From contig NC_064675.1 in assembly GCF_023278565.1 (NCBI RefSeq), forward strand, positions 1,922,001-1,986,000: DNA of 64,000 bases, written 5' to 3'. A program made the position numbers and the translations under genes. The stretch comes from Colletotrichum lupini. Lineage: Eukaryota; Ascomycota; Sordariomycetes; Glomerellales; Glomerellaceae. The notes below the pieces were generated by a model that was not told the origin of the DNA, made no database searches, and was given only the letters and a program-made list of their open reading frames with translations. This document shows positions 14,781 to 27,431 of the stretch, one piece after another (position 1 is the first letter of the stretch; every line of letters starts with the position of its first letter).

Positions 14781-17700
14781 AATATTCTAATTAAACTTAG
14801 TAATTATAATTTTATTAGAAAGTATTATATTTTTAAGACTCCTCGCTCGCTCCCGCTTATTATTAACTTTACTATCTCTTTTTTATATAATAAGAGGCTC
14901 TAATATTATTAAGTTATAAACTTATACTTATATCTAGCCCTAATATTAAATATACTAATATTATTATTAAAAAGGAATGATATATAAAGTAAGCTAGTCG
15001 TTAGGGTCTAGTTTATTAAGTAATAAAACTATAATACTAATATAAAAAGGCTTAGTAATAATTTAACTTTATTAAAAATCGGAGAAGACGTATATAACTA
15101 GGCATAATACCCTTAATAGGAGACTCGGTATATATTCGATTATTAACGGTCTCTCTATTTATAAAAGCCGTACTACGTTAAAATAATAATACTTTAAACT
15201 AATTAACTTAGTTTAAAAAGGGTAAAATACTTAGCGTTAAATAGCGATATTCTTTTTAAAGTAAAGCTTAACGAGGGGTAGTATTTAGTATTAATCGTTA
15301 GCTTATAATAAGTAGTCGCTTTAAATACGTTACGAACTACTTTATACTAAGTTCTTAAATAAAGTTAAAATTAATAAATAGCTAAGCTTTAATAACCGTA
15401 TATTAATAAAGAGTATTAAAAAAAGCTTTAGTAATAATAACTAAAGCTAAGACGTTTAAATTGATAAATTATATTTTATTAAAGAGAAGTACTTTATTAA
15501 AAAGGAATAAACTAAGGGTAAGACGAGGGAATTAGTAATAAAACGAGAAGGACGTTTATATTTTTATAAAATAGTAACTAAGAAGGGTAGACTTATTTAG
15601 TTATTATACCCCGGTTTTTCATTAGATATATACCCGTATACTTCTCCTTTACGTCGTACTTATAAACTAAGAACTAGCTATTATAATAATAGTAAAGTTT
15701 AATATATAAGACTTTAAAGAGGACTATATTATAAGCTATTCTAATTAATAGTAACGGGCTAAATAGGGGGCTATTATAAAAATAGAGAGAAGATAATACT
15801 CTCTTTCTAGCTAGCTTATTAAAGTAATATTCCTTTACTTAACGAAATACTAACTATACTATTTCTAATCCTAAACGTCTTATTTATAAATATTAAAAAG
15901 ACGGTTTAAAATATACGGGACTAAATACTTATTATTATTATATAGTTTATAACTATATACTTTAATACGTCTCTTATACCTACCCCTAACTGTATATAAA
16001 TAGTTAATAGTAAATAAGAGCGTTCTTTTTTTAACTAGCTTATGTTAATTAAGAGTTTTTATTAAAATAAACGGTTATAGTACTTATTTTATAACTTATA
16101 ACCTGCCTTGTTTATTAAATAAATAAAGAGATGTAATTAGATATAAATAGTTAGGAGGATTTTTATAAGCGTATTTATAAAATATAGCTAGAATAAGAGG
16201 ATAGGTAAATAGATCTAGGCCGGTAAAAAAAGATATTATTAGGGCGCTATTTATAGTTATAAAGGACCCTAACCCTTATATAATACGACGAGCTAAGTTA
16301 AAAAAAGATAATACTAATCTTATAACGTATTAGTCGTTTGTATACTTAAAGAGAAGCCTTCTATAAATAGAAATACTCTTTAATATATCTCTCATATCCG
16401 TTTACCTCGTTAATAAATTTAATAAAATAGCTTATAATAAGGCGCACTCGCTACTAAGGCTTAGATCCTAGCTCTTAAAAATATTATATTAGTACCGTAC
16501 TTAAGTACGCACACTTTTTATATTATATCCCTAAGTAAGGCCTAAAGCCTTAACCTTTTATTATTAAAAAGTAGTAATAAGGCGGGTATATACTAAATTA
16601 ACTTAACGCCCGCGGTTTTTACTACTTAACTTAAGTACTAGGCATACTATATATAGATAAATAGAAACCTACTTAACGCGTCGATCCGTAATAATCTCTT
16701 ATAATATAACGGCTAATCGAAGTACGCCCTAATATTTATTCCCTTTACTATAGCCTACTTAGTATTAACTTAATTTACTAATTTTATAAGTTATTGCCCT
16801 ATATAATATTATAAAGCAAACTCTCCTTAGGCTAGCTAAGGTTAATAACCTAATCCAAGGTATAGCGGGGATAAGGTATTACTTCTAATTAAAAGGGCTA
16901 TTTAAAGTTATTAATAAACGGTTATTTTAATAATAGCGTTAGTATTAATAAGGATAAATTAGTATAAAATAAAAATACTTACGAACTTAGAATAAATTAA
17001 TAACTAGGCTCCTTACTAAGATTAATAATAACCGTATTTAATTATTTTAGCTTTTATTAAGTAGAACTAGCTTATACTATAATAATAAAGGGCTTTTTAT
17101 TAGGACTTAGTATAATTAAGTTATTAAGATTTTAAAAAAATTAGGGCCTATAGCTTAGGTATTACTTATTAGCTAAGTAGGGTAGGATAGGGTAGGAATA
17201 AATAAGTAAGTATAGTATTATTATATCCATAATAAGTACTTAGGGGTTATATTACATAAACCCGCGGCTATATATACTCCCTAATTATATATTACGTACC
17301 GTTCTTTACGTATTTATACGCCCTAATATTTAATAATTACTAATACCGGGGCGTACTAAGCGCGTCTTTATATATATTTATATTATATATATACTCTTAT
17401 AGTATATATCCAAAACCCTTTTGCCCTATAGTTTAATATTATTTTTAATACAATAAACCTACTTAGATAACCTTATTACCCATAAGCTTATTAAGTACTA
17501 ATTAATAATCGTAGCTCCTTATATATAGTAAATAAGCTCTAATACCTATCCCTCGTGCTCTATAAGTTTTTTTAAATAGTCTATCCCGTTTACTTAACGA
17601 TGTTTATCGTTATATAACTACGCTAAATAATATAATATTAATAAATATTAATTTAGTACTAACCGAACTAAATTTAACTTAATAGAGCTATTATAAAATT

Positions 17701-20700
17701 GCTCTTTATTAGTAATCCTTAGACTTTATAAGAAGCTAATAATTAGGAAGGCTAGCTTTTTTTTATTAAAGCGAAGTATATACTAAGTACTAAACTAATC
17801 GTACGCCGTAAGACTTAATAAATATATATTAAGTTAATAATAGCTTAGTATATAATAACTAAAGATATATAAATATTCTTAAGTTAAAAAAAAAAGAGAT
17901 AGAGCAGTAAATAACTTAAGGAATATATATATATAGCGCCGTAAATAAGCCGAGAAATACTTATTAATAATATAACGCGGCTAAATAATAATATACTTAA
18001 CGCTCTATTATTATAAAGCTTATTAATATTCCTAATACTACTATATTAGAATACTTATCTCTTAATTAGGAGTTAATAGCGTAGTAAAAGCTTTAATACT
18101 ATTTATAAAATATACCCGGTTTTAGTATCCCTTTTAATACTTTTTTAATATTTCTAAAAAGATAATACCGTTACTATAAATAATAATAAATACGAAAGAA
18201 GTAGAGTTTTTTTTAGTAAAATCGTATCCTACTTTAGTATTAAATAACTTTATAATTAAGTTTTAAAAATAAGTATTATTCAAAAGACCGAAAGGGGAAG
18301 GGGGAGCTAAATTTAAATTATAGCTAGTCCGTAAGTATAGTTTATTAATAAAACGAATAGCTTAAAGTAATTTTAAATTTCTTAGGTCCTAATTTTATAA
18401 AATTATCGCTTTAAAACGCTTTTAAAGCTTATTAAGACTTTATAGTACTAAAAATATAGTTTAGTATTAACCTATATTATATATTTATACTATCCTAGGG
18501 CCCTAAGCCTATCGTTATAACGAGTTATATTAGTATATACCGGCGAGCGCATTACTACGAAGCCTCTAATAATAATAAAAATATTATATTATATTACTAT
18601 AGAATATAAAAAGACTTAGCCCCCTAATAAACTTAATTAAGCTTATCTAAGCCTATTTCTATTACGTACGTTATTTACTTAGTCCCTTAATTAACGCTAA
18701 CTATTAATTATAATATATAATTTAAAAATCGGTTAGCTAGGAATTAAATAGTTTATAAGTATATTATTTAAAATCTACCTATTATTAGCGCTCCCTAAAT
18801 AGTTCTAACTTATACTAAAGCCGTTAATAGGTAATATAAGCACATTCCCGCATAATATCGGTCTTTTTAAATATAAAAAACTTATAATATCTATTAAATC
18901 TAAGTTTATAGATTATAAGTAGTTAAATATAACTTTTATTTATACTATAGAACTAGTAATATACGAAATATCGAAGTTACTAAGCCTATGTTTTACTTCG
19001 TTAACTCCGTTTTAGACTATAAGACGCTTTATAAACGTAACTACTTAGGATATTATATTATAAATAACCGGATGCTTAAGTATAATAGCGATTATTAAAT
19101 ACGCAAACTATAATAAATAAGCTTTATTTTCTTATAGCGCACGGTCTTATTAATTATATATAATACTAACTACTCAGCGAATATAACTCCGTAAATAGCT
19201 TAGAACTTATATATTAATAGGCTTTAGGGTAATAGTATTTAAATCGGTATAAATTTTATTTCTAGTTACTAAGAGTAAATATCGAAATAGACTAGATCCT
19301 ATACTAGTATTACTTAGTTACTTATATATATAATAAATATTAGAGGTATTATTATAGTATAAGTTTATAAAACTATTACTATTTTTATTATTAATTAGAG
19401 TACTATAAGGTCTTAGCTCGTATTATATAAAAATAAAACCGACTTATTACGTATATCCTCTATTAAGGGCTAGCTACGTATTAATATACTTAATCGTCGT
19501 CTATCTTACGAGGTTACTTATACTATTAGCTTTTAATAAACTAATTTACTAAATATAAGGGGGGTATAGAGTGCTTTAATAATAAAAAAAACTAAGAATA
19601 TTAATAATACTCGTTAGTATATAAGATCAACGGTTTATAAAGCATTTATTATAAAAGACTAACTTTAAAAAATCGACGTAATACGTAATTATTAAGGCTA
19701 TATAAGAAGTAAGTACTAATAAAGATAAGTAAAGCTATTATAAAAGTAATAAGAGCTCGTTAGCTAGATACTGGATAAGAGAAGCGATATTTAGCATTTA
19801 TTACGGACGCTTAGACTTTCCTTATAGAGTTTATTAAATCTAGCGTCGTATATAACTAAAATATAAATAATAACGTATTTAGATCGGTACGTATAATAAT
19901 ATACTATAAGTAGTCTAAGCGCGAACTAAATACCGTACTAAATACTTAATATATATTAATACTATTATATTTTAAAATATTAGACCTAAAAGTCTACGTA
20001 CTTTTTAAAATATTACTATATTAGTACTGAGTATGATAATATATATAAATAAAAAGAACCTTTAATAACTTAATAAGGAGTCCGTAGCTACCCTAATAAA
20101 TTAAATTATAATAGTCTTATAGTCGTTTTATACTCTTTAAAAATAATATATCTTAGTATGTTAAATACTTTTTAGGTCCGTCCGAATAGCGCCGAAATTA
20201 GCTGTTTTCGGCTTAACTAAAATAATTATATAATTACTTAGAATAATTATATAAGCAATTCGCTTTTAGTTAATAAACTAATTTATTAAGTAGTTTTATA
20301 TTTAGTCTCTATTTAATAAATATAAATAAGTAGTAAATTTATATTTAGCGCCTAGTTTATAAAACGTAATTACTAAGGTTTTATATAATATAAACGATTA
20401 CTAGAACTAGTCCCTAGCTAGAGCGAGATATAAATTACGTAAATAAGTAAAATAAAAAGGAAGCCGTAGTTTTAATCGTATTACTAAGGACGGTTCTAAG
20501 ATCTAACTCCTTTATATATTATTAAGTTATATTCTACTTATCTAAATAAGCTTAGTTTTATATAATTAAGATAATAATTATATAAAAGAAAATATTAGGG
20601 TTTTAAGCTAGAGACGTATTTAATTATACGTTTTTAGTAATATTTAATACTCGTATTTAGATTTATATAAAGCTAGTATATAGGATTATTTAATTAGTAC

Positions 20701-22289
20701 GATTAGCTATTAAAATTCTTATATTTAAGAATTCTTTTATAACTAGATTAAAGGATATTTATTATAATTAGATTAAGTTAAGCCTAAAATAATTATAATA
20801 AGTATTTACTATTTTAAGCTATATACTAATATTAAACTATAGAGACTAGAGTTATACTATATTAATAATCCTTAGTAAACTTACGCCCTCTTAAAAACTC
20901 TTTAGCTCTATTTACTTATTATTAATGATCCTTATTATAATAATAATATACTATAATAATAAAACTCTCTAATTATTAGTACTATATAATAAGCTATTTT
21001 AGCTTATTTATACCCTACTACTTTATTAACGAGACTTATAATCGCCCGTTCCTTATTATATTACCTAGGTAATTTCCGAGTATAAAGACGACTCCGTTTT
21101 ATTATATGTATTTTAAAAAGCTTAGTAACTAGGGGTAGATTTTTAAAAAAGACTACCGTACGACTACTTCCTTAGTTATTATAGTATTAATATTATTAAA
21201 TCCTAACAGAACTACTTATTCTAAGGTATAGAGCTATTATTAGCCTTTTAGCTTATTTTTTTATTAAGCCGCAATAAGCTTATTACTTTTTTCTTATAAA
21301 ACGGATTTTATAACTAAGAAATAACTATTAATAATAAAGTTTAGTCTTTATTTCTATTTAAAGCGACTTATACCTCTTTTTAAGAACTAGATACCTCTAT
21401 TACCCCGCTCTCTATATCGGGCGGGCCTTCTTAACTAGCTTTTAAGCTATTTATTTAATAAGACGATTTCGAGCCGACCTTTATAAAGCTTAAAACACTT
21501 TCTTTTATACCTTGGTTTTTAATATTATAAGACGAAATTCTATAGTATATATACGAGTATAGAGTTAAAAGCTTTACTATAAGTCCGGAATTCGAATTTA
21601 AATAAGAGAGAATATTTATTATTAAAGCGAAATCTTTTAGACCTAAATATAACGTATAATAAGAAGTTTACTATTAAAAATCTATAAATATCCTCAGATC
21701 GGATTAGGAATTACGAAAAAAGTACGATTATTATAAGGAATAACGCGAGAGTCTTATTATAAACCTTAATAATTTATTTTTCTTATTTAAAACTTTAAAC
21801 GTAAATATTACTAAATATAATTTTATTATTAAGTAAGAGCTATTATAAAATATCGAGGATACTTAACTACGAAGATAAATAAGATACTATTACGGTCCTA
21901 TTATATATAAACTATAGGATAGGTATTATTATAAGTTATAATACGTAATAATAGGCATACGGAGTATAGTAAAGTAGCTTAATTTATAAAAATAAAAATA
22001 GATATAAAAAAGGTCTATATACGAGTTATAAGTAATATATAAGTACTATACCGTAGTACGTAGCGGGCAATTCGTAAGTTACGGTTCTAATCCCTTTTAC
22101 GTAATAAGTATTAATAAAGTTTAAGGATAAGCTTATTAAAAGTCTCTTAATATATTTAATATTTAAGTTAATATAGCTATACAAGATATTACTAAAAAAT
22201 GTTATATTAAAAAGAAAGCGTATAAAGCTTATTAAGTTATTTAATAACTTATAGAATTTGCCTTAGGGCCTCGTTTTTAGCGTTAAAGC

Positions 22290-23240
22290 GGCTCGGCTAG
22301 TGAGGGCTATTTTTAGATAGATCTATACTTAATTAAGAACTAAATTAGGCTTTAAACAAGGACTTTACTTTAATTAGGGTAGTAGGGAATAGAAAAAAAG
22401 TAATAAAATAGTAGTATTTTTAAAAATATTATAAATCTATATTATACTAATCGGAGCCTTTGTAATAAGGTAATTAATACTTAAGAAAATTATCTAGTTA
22501 AGCTTAATAAGGATATAGATATTAATAAACATAAGTATTTATTCTTTTTAGCTTAAAGAGCGCTACTACGTTACTATTCCCTAAAGGCCCTATAATAATC
22601 CCGGTAGGCCTATTAATATATATACTAATAAAGAGGCTATACTATAAAAATATAAACATAACCGCCGGCCGTAATAGCTAGAAATAGAGTTAATACTTTA
22701 GAAAAATAGGTAAAAAATATAATATAAAAATCTAATATTAGCGCCGCTTTAATTAAATAAATTTACCTATATATTTCTAACTATCGGGACTTCTTAAGTA
22801 ATAATACTAACTAATATAGGTTATTTTTAGTACGTTATGTTTATATAGAAGTTTATATTAAGTAAACTTTTAAATTTCCTATTATTATACTTCCTCTCTT
22901 AGGTCTGCGGTCGATATAACCTATATATTTTAAAAATAGTATAGCTACTATCGAGATTAGTTTTTAGCTTTTAATTTTTAATTTAGGCTTTAAATAAGTA
23001 ATTATATCGTTAATTACGAGCGCCTCGCTATTAAATATATAAGTTATTTATAAGCTACTATAGCCTAATTAATACTTAATTATTAGCGCGCGTTAATAAC
23101 TACTTATTCTACGCACTATTACGTCTCTATACTAATCTATTACTAAAAAAGGCTATATTATAAAAAGGTTATAAAGTTCGAAGTTTGCTACTTATATCGA
23201 TCGAGGGATAGTATTTTAGTAAAGCTATTAAAAAATCGTT
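22290..23240. repeat. Repeat family A/B, short copy
   Basis: Its left part (22290-22620) matches 42230-42560 and its right part (about 23040-23230) matches about 45460-45690, both in the same orientation. The shared blocks 'cgctactacgttactat' and 'tttataagctacta.agc' are clear anchors. This copy is about 1 kb and the other about 3.5 kb, so it looks like an internally deleted derivative. The LINE fragment begins directly after it. The element class is unknown. Confidence 0.55.
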
Positions 23241-23249
23241 AATAAAATA

Positions 23250-25388
23250 AGTACGTAAATTATTACTTAGTATCGTCGGATTATTACTTATTATATTACT
23301 ATATAGTATTATTAAAATAATATTAGTAATATTATAACGATAGGGGTAGAAGCTTATTTAAAATAGGTAGCGAGTTAAAGTAACGAGTTATAGGACGACT
23401 AAGGTACTAAGTTTAGACTAATAAACGGTTAGGGAATATAAAACGTCCGAGGGACCCGTGCTTTACTTAAGTATAGTTAGGTCTAATAGGAGCATTTAAT
23501 AAGTAATAAAACTATTTTTAGTACTTATAAATATAATAAATAATTAAAATATCTAATTTATAACCTAGGTTAGCCTACGTATATTATATTAAAGTAGGCG
23601 GGCTTATATATTTTTTTATTAATAAATCCCCCGAAAGATAAGTATTAACCCGATTTTGATTAAAATAGTATTAGTTTGCGTAGTAATATCATAATAAAAA
23701 GGCGAATAGGAAAATAGTTTTATAATCTCGCTTAGTATTAATAAGTTTTAAATTATACGCTACGTATATATATAATATACTATATATATTATATAGTTAT
23801 TAAAGCGGAGGTAAGTATATATATAATTAGTATAAAAGAGATATAATAGAAAATTAACGACGTTCTAAGTACGGATACGAAGCCTTCTTAAGACCTATTT
23901 ACTTTAATACTTACGGGTAGTAGTTTTGAAATAGTTTTTATTACCCTTCTAACTAATAATAGAGGCCTACTGCAACCGACCCCTTAATAAGCTAAAGACT
24001 ATTAAAGGGTATTTAATTATTCTATAAAAAGCCCGTATTAATATAGTAATTAATAATAATGCGGTTAAGGCTATTAAAATAATCTAATTTAAGTAAGTAG
24101 TAAGGATAATAATAAAAAGTTTAGTAAGAAACGGAGTTATAAGTTACGGAACGGCTATAATATTACTTATATTATTTAAAAAGGGTTATAAAGTTATTAA
24201 GGCTTTGCGTATAGTTAGCTTAAAAACGGAGCTAAACCCGTATATAATAAAGCTAGCGGCGTTAGTAAAAGTAGTCATATCTTTACCCTAAAAACTTAAG
24301 TACCGGGCTATTTACGTATTTACTAATAGTAAAGCGGCTATATTAGTAATACGCAACCCCTAGTAATAGTTAAGTTAACGAGAGGTCCGATAACTATACT
24401 TTAGTATATAAGCTTTATAAAAATAAAGTAATAAGTTCACGCTCTTTTAGTTCTTATTAGCTATAGAGCTAGACCTAGCGTAAGTAGCTAAAGTAGTAAT
24501 AAAAAATAGTACGAGACTAAATAAAATACTAAAGAAATAACTAACTAAAGCCTACTTAACGGTACTTAGAATCGCTTTATGAAGCGTATAATAAAAGTAC
24601 GGAGCTTTATTTAATAACGTAAGAGCATATTTAAAAAAGATCGATATTACGTTACTAAGAAAGTATACGTACGAGCTATATAATAAACTATTTTAAAAAG
24701 AAGTTAATATTTTAGCGTAATTGCGCACCGGTATAATAAGACTAAACTAATACTTATACTAAATCGGAGTAACTTCCTTAGTATAATACGCCTACGGGTA
24801 TATAATAAAATTAGTAAAGTATTTTTTCTTTTATTATATATAATAAACGGCATAACGAACCTAGATACTTTAATAAACGGAGTTATAAAAAGAAAACTTA
24901 TTATACTTTCTTAGAGGAAAGAGCGCGTCCGACCTTAATAATTAGTTACTATATAAAAACGTTATTAAAAAGACGATTAAGTTTATTACGAGTACGCAGA
25001 GGCTAAATATATAGATTAATTAGTAGCGAGATTATATATTACTTATATTAATATACTAACTAATAATAACCCCTACGTACCCTCGTATTATTAATAGTAG
25101 GGCTAGCTTTAATTATTAACGATAGGATACTAAATACTTTAAGAGATAACTTTAAAGTAGCCTATTACTAATACCATGAGTAACTGTAATATTAGTAAAG
25201 AGTTTTAAAAGTAATATATATAGGGATAAATAGTGGGCTTATAGGCTTCTAAGAGGCAAGGATATAAACGAAGGTAGAGATTATATAAATAATTATCTAA
25301 GCCCTAAATAGCTTAGCCGGGGCGGTATGAACTATATATATATATATATATATTAAATTAGAAGCCAAATTAAATTAAATTAAATTAT
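23250..25388 (+). mobile_element. Tad1-like LINE, 3' part (RIP-inactivated)
   Basis: The plus strand carries the relic C-terminal half of a fungal Tad1-type LINE ORF2. One frame at 24200-24370 reads as an RNase H domain: an '(E)LAALVKVVISLP' region and then 'YVFTNSKAAILVIRNP', where the family has an acidic residue in TDSK. The Asp is now Asn and the Glu is Lys. Further on, 24720-25020 reads 'LA*LRTGIIRLN*YLY*IG' and a cysteine/histidine-poor remnant of the usual C-terminal CCHC-like segment, ending at TAG near 25018. The stops are TAA or TAG where Gln or Trp codons are expected, which is RIP. The upstream part is missing, as in common 5' truncation, and the left edge is uncertain. The 3' end has an AT run and an AAATT microsatellite. 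Confidence 0.75.
25333..25386. repeat. (TA)n and (AAATT)4 simple repeats at LINE 3' end
   Basis: A run of about ten TA units occupies 25333-25352, and four AAATT units occupy 25367-25386. They lie between the last recognisable LINE codon and the start of the non-RIP island, and probably represent the tail of the LINE copy. They mark the left boundary of the island. Confidence 0.75.
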
Positions 25389-25577
25389 AAGCCACGCCGA
25401 CTCTTTTTTTGTTTTTAGCTGCGCACCGTATAGTATAAGCTAGTATCTAAAATGAAAATTGGCATATCTAACAATCTTATAGAGATAGATAATATCCCGT
25501 TCCCAATAGCAATCTTTGCTATGTGCGATCATGGGTATGTTTATAGCGGCTGACGCTCGAAACACTAGGCATCTATT

Positions 25578-25793
25578 ATGCGGGCTTACTTCACCCTACC
25601 CGTTCTGTACGTAGCAGCCGCAGCATTCTTATCTTCCCCTTCGTACGCAAAACCATTGGTAACGTTATTCATACCCAATAGCAGCGGCGGAAGGGCAAGG
25701 GGATGGGTCACCTTGAGTAAGATGTTGCTATACATAAATCAAACGATTGCAAGCGCCATTCCCAGGCTCTTGATTCTTGATAGAAGGGAGTAG
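25578..25793 (+). CDS. Possible small secreted protein, 71 aa, unidentified
   Basis: The frame encodes 71 residues. The first 24 form a convincing signal peptide: a basic N-terminus (MRAY), a hydrophobic core rich in Val, Ala and Leu, and a cleavage site after Ser-Tyr-Ala. The remaining 47 residues contain no cysteine and match nothing I know. A weak TATA-like element (ttatagc) lies at 25541. I tested a possible intron at 25717-25765 (GTAAGA to CCCAG); splicing it gives a stop two codons later, so it does not help. The gene may be a short secreted protein, a decayed or truncated effector, or a chance ORF with a hydrophobic start. It lies 0.8 kb upstream of the better-supported secreted protein gene on the same strand. 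Confidence 0.35.
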   Translation: MRAYFTLPVLYVAAAAFLSSPSYAKPLVTLFIPNSSGGRARGWVTLSKMLLYINQTIASAIPRLLILDRRE

Positions 25794-26496
25794 CTGGTGT
25801 CAAGTATAGTAGTTTGGCGAAATGGGGTTCATTGATTAAATAGCTCTGTCTCCGCATTTAATTATACTGTCATTTATCACTTGAGGGACTACGACTTTGA
25901 ATAGAACCCGAATGGCTTAATTCCCGCTTTCTAACGGCCTAAGCCAGTAACGAAATTAGTATCCGGTCCTGCATCTCCGTCAAAACGGGCTAGTATAAGC
26001 GCCCTGGTAAGCGTAGCAGGGGCGCAATAAACTTTGTGTGTTTGTGTCAGGCTAGGCTTTCAATGTCATCCAGCCAAGGTCCTATCCGAGCCTGCTAATG
26101 ATTTTCCCCGTTGTTTGGGTTGCAGTACCCTGACGCATGAAAAAAAATTAAAAATTGAAAAACAAAAAACCAAAACCAAAAAAAACAAACGTCGTTGATT
26201 GTATCGTATTCAAAGCTTATACCAAGCTACCCACAGCCTAGCCCTGGCCCAGTCAAACCCATTCCAACCCTCTGACGGCGAGATTTCAAACCCAAAAGAC
26301 TGAGATAAAGTGATGGTCGCTGAGAGGCGGCGAGTGCAAGGAGCTAAACTCGTTGGTGCTGAAAAGAATCAAAGGGTTTCCGCTAACGAAGTATTTGATA
26401 TTGCAATCTAACTATAACGGACTGAGGAAATTATACAAATTACGTCGCCCAATTGAATTGTCTACAGTGCATGCATTTTCTCGCTTCGGCCTTTCT
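25794..26496. other. Intergenic, including possible splice-like signals
   Basis: I see no gene. A donor-like GTAAGC at 26007 and an acceptor region with a gCTAATg branch-like motif, a pyrimidine stretch and TTGCAG ending at 26125 would bound a 119-base intron, but no open exon frames support it. The right half is probably the promoter of the secreted protein gene at 26573. Confidence 0.4.
26140..26190. repeat. A-rich tract
   Basis: About 50 bases consist almost only of A with scattered C, T and G. It could be a poly(dA:dT) promoter element that excludes nucleosomes upstream of the secreted protein gene, or the 3' tail of an old non-LTR insertion. Neither can be settled from sequence alone. 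Confidence 0.6.
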
Positions 26497-26503
26497 TATA
26501 AAA
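26497..26503 (+). promoter_or_regulatory. TATA box of the secreted protein gene
   Basis: A perfect TATAAAA lies 70 bases upstream of the ATG at 26573. It is followed by C/T-rich sequence and 'ttaccttcgcc' just before the ATG. This spacing suits a short 5' UTR and argues that translation starts at 26573, not at the upstream in-frame ATG at 26453, which lies before the TATA box. Confidence 0.65.
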
Positions 26504-26572
26504 CCAGGGCTCGGAGAGGTTCATGACGCAGTCGAAGTTCCCATAATCTCAAACATCTTCTTTACCTTCGCC

Positions 26573-26977
26573 ATGCATTTCAGTATTCTCAATTCGCTCA
26601 CCGCCGCCGCTCTCCTTGGCTTTGCCGCCGAGCAAGTGACGGCTGGCCAAGTATACCACGTGCAACTTCATGCTGGTAGGGCGCAAACTTCGTACTGGTT
26701 CTCCGGTCCAGACGATCAAAAGTGCCTATTGATGCGAATTCCGGTGTCTCCGCCTGCTCGACAAAGTATTGGCAAGCAAATTGTCGACGCGCATTCGATG
26801 TGTTGCTTGGTATATGCCGATGGCATAAGAACTTGCTTTTGGCATGGAATTGCATCCAATCAAATCACTGCGGCCAACTGCGCCAACGAATTGAGCGGTG
26901 CCGAACGCTCTGTCACAATCACCTATGACCACTCTCTTCCTGCTCAAGGATGGGGCAATTCGATAGCTTGCAAGTAG
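26573..26977 (+). CDS. Small cysteine-rich secreted protein (candidate effector), 134 aa
   Basis: The frame is open from 26453, but I choose the ATG at 26573. It follows a TATA box, has a purine at -3 and begins exactly at a signal peptide. The 134-residue product starts MHFSILNSLTAAALLGFAAE, with predicted cleavage after Val-Thr-Ala (residues 22-24), leaving a mature protein of about 110 residues. It has six cysteines, at 51, 77, 78, 88, 103 and 133, an even number that would allow three disulfides; the adjacent pair CC at 77-78 is notable. There is no membrane segment after the signal and no intron is needed. The family is unknown to me. Size, secretion signal, cysteines and location in a small island inside RIP-mutated repeats match fungal effector candidates. 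A secreted role, for example at a host interface, is inference. The coding sequence shows no RIP damage and ends in TAG. Confidence 0.75.
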   Translation: MHFSILNSLTAAALLGFAAEQVTAGQVYHVQLHAGRAQTSYWFSGPDDQKCLLMRIPVSPPARQSIGKQIVDAHSMCCLVYADGIRTCFWHGIASNQITAANCANELSGAERSVTITYDHSLPAQGWGNSIACK

Positions 26978-27354
26978 TGTACGTGTTCATTCTCAAACGT
27001 GCTCATCAAGAAGATGGCATCCATAATACTTTGATATGTTGATTGTCGCTAATTGCTTTACAAGACATCAGATCTTTACGCGACGGCCGGGCTTAAGACA
27101 CACAAGGGTAGTCTTTGTTGTATTCAACGCCATGACGACCTGGACCGAGACATTGCTAGCTCGTTCATACTGTGGACCTCCCGAAGGATATGTGATGTGG
27201 AGCACTACAGGCCGATAGTATCCATCACATAACATGTTATCGCTTTCATAGCCTTGTCATCTAAATTCCAAGAATTCTCCTAGCGTCCTGCTTCTCCTCG
27301 CGTTTACTACGTCCCTCATTGAGGAGCAACCTTCAAGCAGTACTCTTGTAGACT
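26978..27354. other. Intergenic, 3' flank of the secreted protein gene
   Basis: I see no convincing gene. The stretch holds the 3' flank of the secreted protein gene and the left arm of a diverged inverted repeat (27168-27203). A 60-codon frame at 27036 crosses that arm and looks like chance. Confidence 0.5.
27168..27203 (+). repeat. Diverged inverted repeat, left arm
   Basis: This arm matches the reverse complement of 27804-27839. A 17-base core, GACCTCCCGAAGGATAT, is identical, and the flanks differ mainly by transitions (for example tgtgatgtggag against tatggcgtggag). The arms lie about 600 bases apart and enclose a tRNA-like sequence. Confidence 0.7.
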
Positions 27355-27431
27355 GCCGGCGTGGTGTATTGGCGTACACCTGGCAAGGCCTCTGGAGACC
27401 AGAGGTCGCTGGTTCGATTTCAGCCGCCGAC
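27355..27431 (+). ncRNA. tRNA-like sequence with A and B boxes
   Basis: The 77 bases fold partly like a tRNA. The acceptor stem gccggcg/cgccgac has six of seven pairs. The D arm is gtgt/acac with GG in the loop. The T arm gctgg/tcagc has loop ttcgatt. The A-box-like motif is at 27362-27372 (tggtgtattgg) and the B-box-like motif at 27411-27421 (ggttcgatttc). The anticodon arm is abnormal: a strong cctctgg/ccagagg hairpin replaces it, with no proper T33 or anticodon loop. It is therefore unlikely to be a working tRNA and is better read as a pol III promoter region from a tRNA, as in the head of a SINE. Confidence 0.6.

Larger units (their letters stand above)
1..22280. repeat. RIP-degraded AT-rich block, left
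   Basis: This block has no open frame of useful length. CpA and TpG are almost absent, TpA is very common and CpG is retained, so the sequence reads as heavily RIP-mutated repeat DNA. TGA stops are rare while TAA and TAG are everywhere, as expected when TpG has been converted. Several internal direct-repeat pairs are listed separately. A few short patches, for example around 12830-12930, keep more CpA and TpG and may be younger or less affected. I recognised no transposon or host protein here with confidence. Outside the repeat pairs I see nothing further. Confidence 0.85.

Noticed and set aside
25717..25765. Intron in the 71-residue secreted ORF
   Set aside because: GTAAGA and CCCAG are present, but splicing leads to a stop two codons later and adds nothing.
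26453..26572. Translation start of the secreted protein at the upstream ATG (26453)
   Set aside because: It lies before the TATA box, and the 40 added residues would put the signal peptide inside the protein.
26598..26947. Frames on both strands overlapping the secreted protein gene (26598-26855 minus, 26722-26928 plus, 26726-26947 minus)
   Set aside because: They overlap the well-supported gene, lack domains or signals, and are shadow frames.
27355..27431. Functional tRNA gene
   Set aside because: The acceptor, D and T arms are plausible, but there is no normal anticodon loop.
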